A stretch of DNA of 64,000 nucleotides from Desmodus rotundus. Taxonomy: Eukaryota > Chordata > Mammalia > Chiroptera > Phyllostomidae. The notes below the pieces were generated by a model. That model did not search any database. It had not been told where the DNA came from and was given only the letters and a program-made list of their open reading frames with translations. Within the stretch, counting starts at the first letter, position 1; every line of letters starts with the position of its first letter. Location: NCBI RefSeq assembly GCF_022682495.2, contig NC_071396.1, positions 54,556,022 through 54,620,021 on the forward strand. The letters run 5' to 3'. Shown here in pieces: positions 11,736-23,189 of this stretch. Made by a program: the position numbers and the translations under genes.

Positions 11736-14027
11736 ATGTTAACTGCTAGAGCAGAGAGGTTGTACAAGAAATGGTGGCTTCTTACAGGTAGACACATTGA
11801 CAGTTCCCATTTAAACAGAGTATTTGGCAATTAAAACATTCTTCTACATTGATGCCTTCCCTTGTTTTCAGGTTCTTCAAGGGGCCAGTGGACTAGGAAA
11901 ACAAAAATGTTCTATAGACATGATAAAAACAAGCAAACTTGAAAGCTAGGTCTATGCTGCAGAAATCCTCCAGAAAATTCAACAATTCTTTGGAGAATTT
12001 CATTGCATTCTAAGTACCTGACTTGTAAACTGCTGTAACTAACCAGCTGGAGAATTCATCATCCTCTGGAGCATTTGGCCTGCTTGGCAGAAAAACAAAA
12101 CAAATTTACCAAGAAATGGAAAAGAAGCAGCCTTTAGAAGCAAATGTTTTGGAAAGTCAAGTTCAAGAAAAATAGCCTAAAGGAATATTTTCCATTTTTC
12201 TATGGTTATCCTCCCTTCTTACTTTCTCTTTCCCACCTTTTTTTCCTAGGCAAGAATTCTAAATGAATTTTCTTTCTTATGGCTAAATTACATGTGTGTG
12301 TGTGCATGCATGCACATATATATGTGTGTGTGTATATATATATATGAATAATTCCATATCTGTGTATTCAAGAGTCAGAGAAAGACAGCTAATTGAAATA
12401 TCAAACAATAGAAATGATTTTGCTAATGTCTTCAACTTTGGGACATGATTTTTCATAATTTTATATAATTTCAAATCACCTAATCTCAAGGGATGCTTTA
12501 AATCTAGTAAGACTGGATATGAGATTATGGGAGTCAGCCTGAGAGATCTTTCTAGAAGTATCTGATCAATTCTTCTCTCACTCTGGCTCTCCGTTTTCTC
12601 ATTTTTGAATGGCTTTTCCTTTTTTTATCTCCCCCATTTTTGGTAATGCTTTTATTGGTGGTTGAAGAGTAGAACTATACCACGATGGGTATGCCCTTTT
12701 AAATTTAAATGCTCCAACAGTAAAAAGGCTTTTGGCTGCAAATAAGAAAAAAATGCAACCAAAATAGGCTTAAACAATAAAGGATTTGTTACGTCCAAGA
12801 GGAAGTTGGGAGATGGAGCAGGTCCTGGATTGGTTGAGTGATGTATGAGGACCCAGGTGTTTTCCATATTTCCACTGCCTGTGTGAGAGAGAACTGGACC
12901 ACATGGGCCAGGGTGAAAACACCTACCATGTCCAAGAAGCAAAGAAGGCTTGAGACTTGAATGTAGCAGTTATTTTCAGCCTTTAAAGTGGGAGGCCAGC
13001 CTGCCAGCAAGGAAGAGGGTGAAAGGATGGTGGTGATGCTATTGGACATGCAACCCTGGATACTATTAGCTACCTGACTGTTGTGGACATGAAATGAGGT
13101 AACCTTGGTAAGTGGTAAGTACGATGCCTTCAAGTGCGCCTGGTTTCAAGATGCCGTCTGGGACATTGATTCCATGGGAGGTAGTTTTCTGTTGTGTTAG
13201 CATTTTTGTGAAAAGGTTTTCACTTTATATATGTACTTTATTTTTGGCCTATGTTTATTTAATTATTTAACTAAAATATAGAATATTCAATTTAGCAATA
13301 GCATCCCAAGGGAAGGTATTTGTCCTATACTTGTAATCATTACAAATTATCTTTTAAATTATAATTTTTCATTGCAATGGAGAATCGTTTCTGAAACAAT
13401 GATCATAAAATCTGTAATATTGTCAAGTGTCTCCTATTATAACACTTAAACAAATTGATGAGATGGCATCTTCAAGTCATGTCCAGTTTTTTCTAGAAGA
13501 CTATCAGACTTCAAAAAATGTCTTTGCTTCCTGCTTATGACCATTTTCTTCTTGTTGGCAATAAAGCAGTTCTTATAATTATTTCAATTATTTTAAGAAA
13601 AAGTATGTGTTTTGTATATAAATGTTTCCTTTCTCCTATTCTGAACTACTTATTTTTCTTGTCATCAAAGTAGCCTTCATTGAAAGAGAAAATGAAAGCT
13701 TTGATTTTTTCCTGGTGCAAAAAAATTCCTAAAGCTAACAGGTACCCTGATAGACAGATTTGCTGAGCTTCTCTTGCTTTTGAATAAACCTGTAAAGGGA
13801 TATAACACAACTCAATATAGAAAATGCTATGTTGGCAGAAAGTAACATAAAGACTTCTTTATTTCTTAAAGAACAGGCTACACTATAAAAACCTGCCACT
13901 GCACTGTTTAACCAAAAAAATACCTGCAGCCCATTTAATGACAGTAATAATAACAGTCATCAATAATTTCAGAAACACAAAATTGTCCTGAAATAAGATA
14001 AACATGTTAATGTATAAAGAAGTAATT
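11736..14027. other. Unique sequence without a recognisable gene
   Basis: No exon is supported. A mixed TG/CA/TA microsatellite lies at 12292-12345. 12700-13140 has the wording of an unnamed ancient repeat (ggcttaaacaataaaggat) and accounts for the 96- and 114-aa minus frames there. The remainder is AT-rich. Confidence 0.35.
12292..12345. repeat. TG / TGCA / TA microsatellite
   Basis: Alternating purine-pyrimidine DNA is arranged as TG, then TGCATGCA, then TA, TG and TA blocks. It is a candidate for non-B DNA, but otherwise a simple repeat. Confidence 0.85.
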
Positions 14028-14035
14028 ACCTAGAG

Positions 14036-14211
14036 CACAGATGGCAAACACAAGTCCCAGGGGCTGAATCCAGCCCTCCACCTTGTTTTATCTGCTCAGC
14101 TTAACTCTTAAGGAGTAGTTAAATTTATACAGTCCTAAAATTACATTCGGCCCTTTGAAGGCAACCACGAGTCTGATGTGACACGTGGTGAAAATGAGTT
14201 TGACACCCCTG
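14036..14211. mobile_element. Short hAT-like non-autonomous transposon
   Basis: The right end reads tgagtttgacacccctg and the left end cacagatggcaaac. As inverted ends these match in part (CAGGGGTGTCAAAC against CACAGATGGCAAAC). The flanks acctagag (14028-14035) and gcctaggg (14211-14218) look like a decayed 8-bp duplication with two transitions. The roughly 175-bp interior has no coding capacity. Confidence 0.6.
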
Positions 14212-15704
14212 CCTAGGGGCTGAGAAATTACTACCTTGACCATCCGAATATAGTCTCTCCTGTAGAATCCGTATAGTCAAGATTATCAAACATAAATATT
14301 TGAATTTATCTAACAAAACTCATATTATTGATGGTGAATACTTTGCCCATTTTTCAAACAGTTCTATTTTTTTTCATTGAACTCTTCCCTTACTGATATT
14401 GGGGGGAAATAGCCTTTGTATATAATGCATTATGCATATGTTTTAGGCCTTGTGTATACTTTAACTCTGATATATTTTTTCTGATATTACAAATCAATAT
14501 GAAGAAATTAAGTATTGACTTTGAGAACCACCTAATGTTGATATTGATACGAACCACATTATAAAATAAGCAAAATAAAAATTAGAGTCCCTGTATATGA
14601 AACCATTTTTTGAAGTCCCACAGACAAAACCTAATTTAAAGCAACCATAATAGAGAGCATTTTTAAACAAACCCTTTTACAGTACATGGAACATATTTTC
14701 TTGCTACTCAGTTTTCTTATTTATTTCATAATTTTTAACCCCCCACACAAATACATGTTAAATCCTTAGAAATGGTATCTAACTGATCTGAAAGCTCTTT
14801 TTCTCTCTCCTTCCCTCACTTCCTCCTTCCCTCCCTCCCTCTTCTGTCCTTCCTATTTTGGTAAGAAAAAGGAAAGGAAAATGGTCTTAATTGTTTTTCT
14901 AGGTAACTAGGTGATGTCTCCCCTTTTGCATAGATTTTGATCAACTTAACTATTGGTCACCATCTATTTAGAATATAATTTTCCATGAGATAAACATCTT
15001 AACTATATAACATCAGGTCAATGAAAATAATTGGGAAAATGATCCAAATTTGAATTTTTTTCTCAGTCTTCCTTATATAAGTCCAAGTATTTTTAAATAT
15101 ATGTTTAATAATGCAAAGTGATGACTAAACATCTTCTGGGGAAAGAGGAAAGAATGAATATCAGTGGCCTGGTTTATAATCAGCACTTTGTCTCAAAGCT
15201 CTCAGGTTTACTTGACAGCATTACGGGAAGGGAAAAGGAAGTCATAACCATTAACTGTGGTGAACTAGATACCAAGCACTGAGTTAAAGTCTTTCTGTAT
15301 CATTGTATTTAGTCTATGTTGTGGTAGATTGTAATACTGGTTCCAAGCAGAGCTCCTCCCCTGTTTCCCGTAGGAGGATTCTGCATCCCAGTCAACATTG
15401 CCGGGCAACTTCAGTATCTCATTGCAAGAGGCATACACTTTCCTGTCCCACTGACGTGAAGGTTGGCTGTGTGATTGTTCGGCCAGTGACATATGAACAG
15501 TGTGATAGTGTGCCAGTTTCAAGAGGCTTTAGGAAGCATGGTGTGTTTCTGCCTGCTCTACTTTCCTCTGTAGCAAAGGCATATCCCAGACAGGAGCAGC
15601 TCCTTGCACTTGTTCTTACACAACTGAAGAAAGTGAAAGAGCATGCTTCACTTGGCCACTTTGCCTTAGGTGAGGTTCACATTCTTTAGCTGTAGTGATC
15701 AGAG
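14212..15704. other. Unique sequence with one pyrimidine tract
   Basis: A CT-rich tract (CTTCC/CTCCC units) lies at about 14798-14843. The 128-aa plus frame at 15303-15689 has no recognisable motif and no splice or start context that favours coding. Confidence 0.35.
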
Positions 15705-16320
15705 AAGATGCTTGCTATGATGTCAGTCTTAAATTTATCAACATTTGTTTTGTGTCCTAACATGTGGTCTATCCTAGAAAATTTTCCATGTGTGCTTGAA
15801 AATTATTTATATTCTCCTGCTTAGGGATGAAATGCTTTGAAGATATCAATTAAATCCATCTGATCTAGTGTGTCTTTTAAGGCCATTGTTTCCTTCCAGA
15901 TAGAAAGACCAAAGGGTTTGACTTTCTATCTGGAAGATCTAGCCATTGATGTCAATGGGGTGTTAAAATCCCCTGTTATGACTGTATTCCTGTCCATCTC
16001 TCCCCTTATGTCCATCAAGATTTACTTTATTTGTTTAGGTGCTCCTCTGTTGAGTGTGTAAATGTTTACAAGGGTTATATCCTCTTCTGGATTGCTCCCT
16101 TTATCATTATGTAGTGTCCCTCTTTATCTCTTACTCTAACCTTTGTTTTAAAGTCTATTTTGTCAGATAAAAGTACTGCTATTCCAGCTTTGTTTCCCTT
16201 TCTATTTTCATGAAATATCCTTTTCCATCCCTTTACTTTTAGTCTGTGTGTATCTTTCGTTCTAAGGTGGGTTTCTTGTAGACAACATATATATGGGTCT
16301 TGTTTTCTTATCCATTAAGC

Positions 16321-17703
16321 TACTCTGTGTCTCTCTTTTTTAATGATATTTTAAATTTTAAAATTGTATTTAATAAAACTGCTTTCAAAGTAGAAAGCAT
16401 TCCAATGATAGTTTTGAAAATATATAGAGATATATACCATCATACATATAGAACAAATAATATAGGAATGAAAAAAATGATATCATGTTCTGTTACAGTT
16501 TTAGAATTATGTTATTTCTATAGAGGAAAAATATTTAATTTTTTAAACATTTTTTTTATTGTTGTTCAAGTACAGTTTTCTGCCTTTTTCCCCTACCCCT
16601 CCCCACCACTCCTGCCCTCCCCACCTCCCTCCCCTGTTTTCACGCCCCCCTGTTATTGTCCATATGTCCTTTACAATTGTTCCTATAAACCCATCACCCG
16701 TTTCCCCCATTATCCCCTCCCTTCTCCCCTCTGGTCACTGTCAGCTTGTTCTCAATTTCAATGTCCTCAGCTATACTTTGCTTGCTTGTTCGTTTTGTTG
16801 ATTAGGTTCCTGTTAAAGGTGAGATCATATGGTATTTGTCTTTCACTGCCTGGCTTATTTCACTTAGCATAATGCTCTCCAGTTCCATCCATGTTGTTGC
16901 AAAGGGTAGGAGCTCCTTCTTTCCTTCTGCTACATAGAATTCCGTTGTGTAAATGTACCATAGTTTTTTGATCCACTCATTTGCTGATGGGCACTTAGGT
17001 TGCTTCCAGCATTTGGTTATTGTAAATTGTGCTGCAATCAACGTTGGGGTGCATAGGTTCTTTTGGATTGGTGTTTCAGGGTTCTTAGGATATAATCTTA
17101 GCAGTGGAATTGCTGGGGTCAAAAGGCAGTTCCATTTTTAATTTTCTGAGGAAATTCCATGCTGTTTTCTATAGTGGTTACACCAGTCTGCAATCCCACC
17201 AACAGAACATAGGCAGGAAGATCTCATATATTCCACACAGTAATATGTTCACTGATATGTCCCCTAGAACAAGGGGCATAAAGGAAAGAATAAACAAATG
17301 GGATCTCATCAAAATAAAAAGCTTCTGCATGGCTAAAGAAAACAGCATTAAAATGAAAAGAGAACCAACTGTATGGGAAAACACATTTGCCAATGATACC
17401 TCAGACAAGGGTTTGGTCTCCAAAATATACAAGGAACTCACATGACTCCACTCTAAGAAGACAAGCAACCCAGGTAGAAAATGGGCAAAGGACTTGAACA
17501 GACACTTCTCCAAGGAGGACATACAGAGGGTCCAGAGACATATGAAAAGATGCTCAGTATCGCTAACCATCAGAGAGATGCAAATTAAAACCACAATGAG
17601 GTACCACTTCACACCGGTCAGAGTAGCTATCATCAATAAGTCAACAAATAGTAAGTGTTGGTGAGGATGTGGAGAAAAGGGAACCCTAGTACTCTGTGTC
17701 TCT
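16321..17703 (-). mobile_element. Young LINE-1 insertion with 5' inversion and 14-bp duplication
   Basis: The identical 14-mer tactctgtgtctct lies at 16321-16334 and 17690-17703, bounding a 1,355-bp insertion in the older L1. In element orientation (minus strand) it holds three parts: an inverted ORF2 piece (17205-17689), a normally oriented ORF2 end plus 3' UTR (16548-17204), and 212 bp of non-L1 sequence with a terminal A-rich end (16335-16547). The inversion joint lies almost exactly where the two L1 pieces would abut (ccctag in one, ctgttggtggg in the other, a few bases missing). That is the pattern expected of twin priming. Confidence 0.85.
16335..16547 (-). other. Putative L1 3'-transduced segment
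   Basis: This AT-rich non-L1 sequence sits between the L1 3' end and the target duplication, on the poly(A) side of the element. Read on the minus strand it ends attaaaaaag just before the duplication, with an ATTAAA-type signal upstream (complement of 16369-16374). This is what read-through transcription from a source L1 to a downstream polyadenylation site would leave. I do not recognise the segment itself. Confidence 0.6.
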
Positions 17704-17861
17704 TGACTGGAGCATTTAAGACATTTACATCAGAAGTGATTATTGATACGTATGTATTTATTGTTATTTTATTTTTTAACTATGTTTCTCTGTTCTTCTT
17801 CCTTCTTCTTCTTCCCTTTAACATTGATTTTTAGTTTCATACACTACATCCTGTGACACTG

Positions 17862-18335
17862 TTATTTTTTTAATAACTGGAGGTTTGTTCCTCTTATTTC
17901 CCTTCACCTTTTCCACCCATCTCCTTACACCCACCTCCACCTCCTGGCAACCATTAGTGTGTTTTCTGTATCTATGAATCTCTCCCTTGTTTTGATTTAT
18001 TTGGTCTTTTCACATCTTTAGCTTCCACATGTAAGTGAAATCATCTGTTATTTGTCTTTCTCTGTCTGACTTATTTCACTTAGCATAATACCCTTAAGGT
18101 TCATCCATGTTGTTTCAAATGGCAAGACTGTATTCTTCTTTATTGCTGAAAATATTCCATTGCATACATATGTCACATCTTCTTTATCCATTCATCTATT
18201 CACATGGACACCTAGGTTGCTTCCATAGCTTGGCTATTGTAAATAACGCTACAGTGAACATAGGTGTGCGCGTATCTTTTTGAATTGGTGTTTCTGTTTT
18301 CTTCAGATAAATTCCCAGACATAGAATTGTCTCAA
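17862..18335 (-). repeat. LINE-1 3' end, separate element
   Basis: The reverse complement of an L1 3' UTR starts at about 17862 (ttttttaataactggaggtttg). It runs into ORF2 C-terminal text up to about 18335 (tatttcacttagcataatac, attccattgcatacatatg). Its 3' end abuts the 5' side of the older fragment 15705-17860. The order of parts shows it is a different insertion. It is 5'-truncated. Confidence 0.8.
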
Positions 18336-19020
18336 CAGTAGTTTTGTTTTTCTTTTGCCTCCTGCCTAACTGTACCAGCTTCCCTCTAGGTTTGAAAGGA
18401 GAATTAGTTACATCTACCATTAATTGTATCACTTTATCTTGTATGTATTTTCTGAAACAAAGTGCTCAGGCAGACACTTAATGCAATAACAAGTCAAACT
18501 GTACCCTGTATTTTGGGGACAATATTGCTGATTATGCCTTTGAGGGGTATTCCAATCAACAAAACTAGAGGCTGGGACCCTTTAAAGAATCCAGGTCCCT
18601 TTATGTCAGATACATTATATTACCTGTTTTTTTTTTTTTAAATGTGAAAACTACTCATATCTTCTACTGCTTTAGAACAACTAGATCTTAAACGGAGAGA
18701 TGTGTGTCTGAGTCTCCTTTGGGACCTCCACTGACTTCCTTTGAAGGCCATGGCTCTGTCCTTTGGAGTTAGATGTTGGTTCATTGGAAAGTAGTGGGCA
18801 TGTGAGGGGAAGGTAAAGGGCTTTTATTTGCATTCTGTGTAACAAGGTAGGAGGAGGATACCATTTCTGGCTATGGATTAGCAGGGAGAATACTGAAAGA
18901 AGAAACCTGGGCCCATTTCCCTTGACAATGGTCATGAGACGAAGGTCACACACCAGAGTGCAGGAGGCAGAACACACAGGGTGTGTGGGGAGGAGGAGTG
19001 CCAGGAAACCAGGAGAGTTT
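18336..19020. other. Unique sequence
   Basis: No repeat or exon is recognised. The 98-aa minus frame at 18681-18977 shows no known motif. Confidence 0.35.
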
Positions 19021-19329
19021 TCAGCTTTTTATTTTTATTTTTTTTTAATTTTTATTGTTATTCAATTACAGTTGTATGCCTTTTCTCCCCATCCCTCCAC
19101 CCCACCCCAGCCAAACCCACCTCCCTTCCCCACCTCCACCCTCCCCCTTGATTTTGTCCACATGTCCTTTATAGGAGTTCCTGTAATCCCCTCTTCCCAC
19201 TGTCCCCACCCCACTCCCCCCTGGCTATTGTTAGATTGTTCTTAACTTCAATGTCTCTGGTTATATTTTGTTTGCTTTTTTTCTTCTATTGATTATGTTC
19301 CAGTTAAAGGTGACATCAGCTTTTTATTT
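19021..19329 (-). mobile_element. Short young LINE-1 3' end with 14-bp duplication
   Basis: The 14-mer tcagctttttattt at 19021-19034 is repeated at 19316-19329. Between them, 19035-19315 holds a T-rich stretch (the poly(A) tail on the other strand), the C-rich complement of the L1 3' UTR (about 19080-19220) and the last codons of ORF2 near 19250-19315 (the complement of acctttaactgg). The UTR variant is the ttattgttattcaattacag type, also seen at about 54820 and 57645. It is a heavily 5'-truncated copy of about 280 bp. Confidence 0.9.
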
Positions 19330-21290
19330 ATCTAAGACTGTGCCTGCTTGAAAGTGCTTTCACAGGAGGAATTGGGGCATTTCTATGTATTAGAATGAAA
19401 AAGGTTTTTTTTTTTTAGTTTGAGTTCAGGCAATGTTGATAAAAATAGTATCAAAAAATTGATATGCCAAGCATTTCACATAAACTATGTAATTTTTATA
19501 TGTGTCTGATGTTGACATCACAATTATACTATTCTCATCTTATTGTTAGATAAGAGGTTTAGAGAGGTTATGTAACATAACTGATCCTAACTACTACATT
19601 AGATGCCCCCGCCCTAACATGCTGTTAAGATATATCAACATCTTTATGCAGAGAGTCACTGGAAAATGTGTGACCAAATACAGATATCCTCCTTTGAAGA
19701 AATTCATTTCCTAGGACCAAAGCATTCATATGTCAATGGGTTGTCTGATTCATTAGAATCCTCTAATGAAAAATAAAAACTGTCCCATTTTTTTCAACTG
19801 TACAAACATTAAGTGGTAAATTTTTGTTTCTTATGACCATATCCCTTGGCCTACTATTTTGGATAATGTGCCTATTCTGGAATTAGAATAGTAGAAAGAA
19901 AGAGATAGCAGGTTTGGGGAGAATTTAAATGGGAGGAAAAGTATTTGCAACTAAGCATAATTTAAATTTTTAAAACAACAAAAAATGCAATGACATGTAT
20001 TTATCTGTCTCACAAGGAAAATGAGAACCTATAAATCTGGTATTATCAGCACAAAATTAAGTTTTATTGTACATGTAGACATGAAGGGATTGCAACCTGG
20101 TCAGTAATCGTTCAAGGAAGGCTGTCTTACAAATCGATCCAGATTGTTTCATGATCAATATAACAGCAGTGCTTCTAAACCAGTCAAGCCTAGTGGCTGT
20201 GGTCGACTTGAGCGGAACCACCCAGCCACACTTGGATGTAACCCAGAGCATTCTTGGGTTACTACCAGGACAGTTTTCAACTACTTAAATGGATGAACAT
20301 TGAATCAAAGCAGATATGGATCCAATTGAAAGTGTAGGGAAGTAAACCTGTTAGGTTCCTGATAAAGCTGGGTACTCCTTAGGCAAAATAGATCTAGATA
20401 GTTTATGTCTGGCATCACATGACATCTCTGCTTCCCTGTCACCTTTCAAATCCGTACTGCATACAGATTCATAAATCTCGACCCATTGGTTTTTCTTTCT
20501 GGTTAGAATCAGTTCAAATGACTCTAGCTTCCTGCATACTTATAATTATATTTCAAATACAGTATCAAGGAAAGAATAACTTTACTGTAAAACAGCCTGT
20601 TTTTCTGATTCTGGGTCTGAGATTCTTATATCCAGTAAAATCAATTGCTCTGGTGTATAAAATCTGTTCTAAAATAACATGAGAAATTATGCCACGGTTG
20701 TATGTGAAGGGTAGACTGTTTTTATATTTAATACAGACAGAATGATTATAAAATCCACTCTCCTCTTCCTTCTGCATTGTTCTGTCTTTTTTAATTTGGA
20801 TCCCTTTGGGTTAGCTATAACCAGTGGAAGAGAAATTCAGTCTGTAGAATGAGCAGCAGGGTATTGTAGAATGTGGAAATCATTTCTATATTGTAGAGGG
20901 GAAATCTAATTACCTCCATTGATCATTCTTCTGGTCTTCCCTCCTATTTTGTTTAGTATTCGGTTATATAATTGGCATCATTAGAGCATTAGTGCCTCCT
21001 TTCACAAGGCATGTGGTTGCTGGTCATTAGCAATCTTGATAGACATGTCAGGGAGACCAACCTAGGAATGCAAGCAAACTTTCCCTCCACAGCAGGGTAG
21101 CTGGCTTTCTCTAATTAACCCATTTTTTTTCCCCCTGCAAATGTCATCAGAGTTATGTTTCAGATGCAAGCGCTCGAAGCTTCAACTGACTTAGTTACCT
21201 AAGCCTTGGAAGCGATTCTTCCTTTACAGTGACAGTAAAGCAGCATTTTACAGGCTCACAAGATGGATGTTAAATCCATTATGATTTGTT
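19330..21290. other. Unique sequence, possible conserved block at 21000-21260
   Basis: No interspersed repeat is recognised. On the minus strand 20040-20260 contains a 64-aa frame followed by an AATAAA hexamer (caataaaactta), faintly like a retrotransposed mRNA 3' end, but the source is not recognised. 21000-21260 is free of repeats and dense in motif-like words (ctaattaacc, ttcagatgcaagcg), so it may be a regulatory element. Confidence 0.3.
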
Positions 21291-21488
21291 AAAAACTCAG
21301 CACTTTTTTTTTTTTTGGTGGGGGGAGTATGAAATCTTTTTTTTTTTTTTTTTGATAAAATGTGCTGGGAAATTTGGAAAGCCACATGCAAAATAATGAA
21401 ACTTGCTATTTGTAACCATACATAAAAATGAACTCAAAATGGATCAAAGACCTAAATATAAGACCTGAAACAAAAACTCAGCACTTTT
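21291..21488 (-). mobile_element. Retroinsertion of antisense L1 ORF2 sequence, 17-bp duplication
   Basis: The 17-mer aaaaactcagcactttt occurs at 21291-21307 and 21472-21488. The 164-bp insert starts with a T tract (the 3' tail on the minus strand), then a short GT-rich piece, a second T17 run at about 21338-21354, and about 115 bp of L1 ORF2 in plus orientation (ending gacctaaatataagacctg). The tail is therefore antisense to the ORF2 segment. The uninterrupted target would read cactttt/aagattc, a perfect L1 endonuclease site (TTTT/AA). Either the 3' L1 part was almost wholly lost in twin priming, or an antisense transcript was retrotransposed. Confidence 0.8.
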
Positions 21489-23189
21489 AAGATTCTCTAG
21501 GACCTCCAGCTAAGGAGAGGTTATTCAGAGATAGAAATAGAACTCTGGACATTTGTGTGGTGAGGGTAATAGGAGTGGTCTATGGTTGGGCTTCTTGTCA
21601 AAAATAAAAGTTTCAAAAGTGATTGAGATTTTTCTGCTCTTTATGTCAGAGTGATCTGCACCTGTTTGGTCGTCACAAAAATCAGTTGAAAATACTCCAG
21701 ACTCTTCCTTACTTTACTCCCTCTTTCCCTGGCCATTGTTAGGGCTGATAAACACGCTGATGGGGGGCGAGGCTGGAGTGAGGAATGAGGAACTCTGGGT
21801 TGGGGTTCAGGCTCCCCATTCAGAAGCCCTGTGACCCTAGGAAGGGTCACATTAGACTCTCCAGCTCCCACCTTCTGCTTCACATGAGTTGGATGGATTT
21901 GGGAGTTTAACCTCAAATGCCATTAGAGGCCTGGACAACCAACATAAGACAAAAGGTGGAGATGAAGTCTGTGGCAATTGGAGAGTTCATGTCACCCTGG
22001 CCTTGAAGGTGTTACAGCCTCAGACACTATTAAGAATATCCTGTCACAGAAATACATCTATGGACAATAATTGACCGATAGATGTCAGTTTCCCACTCCT
22101 GACTATGTATTCTATCCCCCTCTTTTTATTTTTGGTCTAAATTTTCTGATCTTCAAAAGAAATATAAGAGGAAATGAAAGACCTAAATGATAATGTATTA
22201 CAATAAAAAAGGAACAAAGCAAATTAGTGAGGATGCAAACATAGTTTCGATGGAACAAATGTAACTTTGATGTGCATAGCTAGTGTGAGTGTGCGGTGGG
22301 GAAGGGGAAGGGTGGCAGAACCCTGAAGCGCAACCTGAAGAACGCGTCATGCAGTGTCGGTGAGTAATTTTTCTGCTTTGCTCAGCTTCGGTCGGACCTC
22401 CATTGTAAAGAGTCCAGATGTGGTCGGTGACCCTTGAAAGGGATATGAAAAAGCTCAGAAGCACCCAGAGCTTAAAAGAACAAAAATTGTTTCTTTTCAG
22501 GAAAGGCTACAGGAATTTGGGTTAATCAGCTTGGAGAAGAGAAGGAAAGAATTTGGGTTAATTACTTTTCAAGGGCAGGATGTGTTTTCATGTAGAGAAG
22601 GCAAAGCAGTTTTCTCTCTGTGCATGAAGACGTTAGCCAGAAGAGGGGAGCTTAAATGAAAGTGTCAGAGATGTGATTGGGTATTGGGAAGAATAAGAGC
22701 TCACAGAGGAAGGTGGCAAAATGCTACAAGGACCTGTTACAATGTCACTGTCCCAGGGGGATCATGAACTGGAGAAAAGGCAAGTGATTGATCTGGTTAT
22801 CCTGAGGGGAGGAGCAACTTTTCAGCCTTCTGGTCTGACACTGTCTGGATTGACATCACCATCCCTCCCAAAGTATGGCTGCTGCTACCACCCTGTGGCT
22901 GGCTGCCTCCCTTAGCTTTAGCAGACAGCTCTCCCAGAACATGAGACCTAATTTCTCTTGAGGTCCTAGGACAGAAACCTCCAAGCCTCTTTAAATAGAA
23001 GAATCTCTTTTTTCTGACCTCTGCTTTCCTGGGCTAGTAGACTTCATTTTTCATTCCCACTCACCTGCTCTGTCTGGTTCACCTGGCATATGTGAAAGTT
23101 GGCATTTAGAGCTCCTTAAAGCAGGAAATCAAAGTGACTGACCATCTCTTAATCCCAACCCCCAATTCCCAGGAGGAAGATTCTGTTGT
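21489..23189. other. Unique sequence without a recognisable gene
   Basis: No exon is supported. The 14-bp direct repeat gaatttgggttaat occurs at 22513-22526 and 22549-22562. The segment around 22490-22850 (G/A-rich, gagaagagaagg) may be an unnamed ancient repeat. Confidence 0.35.

Larger units (their letters stand above)
15705..17860 (-). repeat. Old LINE-1 ORF2 endonuclease-region fragment, interrupted
   Basis: The minus strand carries L1 ORF2 text from the endonuclease half of the protein: the equivalents of a Q-ETH type motif region, AGVAILIS-like wording and the DFN region, all degraded. The 3'-side piece is 15705-16334 and the 5'-side piece 17704-17860. They were once contiguous: taagctactctgtgtctct at 16316-16334 continues directly into tgactggagcatttaag at 17704. 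A younger L1 has split them. Confidence 0.8.

Noticed and set aside
15303..15689. 128-codon plus frame as a gene
   Set aside because: No domain, no supporting splice or promoter context, and a similar-length random frame is expected in 64 kb of six-frame translation.
16300..16872. 190-codon open frame as a gene
   Set aside because: It runs across the old L1, the transduced segment and the antisense strand of the young L1 3' UTR. The proline-rich part is only the C-rich complement of the UTR.
22490..22560. 3' splice site and exon (ttgtttcttttcag then an open stretch)
   Set aside because: The polypyrimidine-AG match is good, but no matching donor or coding continuation was found and the following sequence looks like an old repeat with a local duplication.
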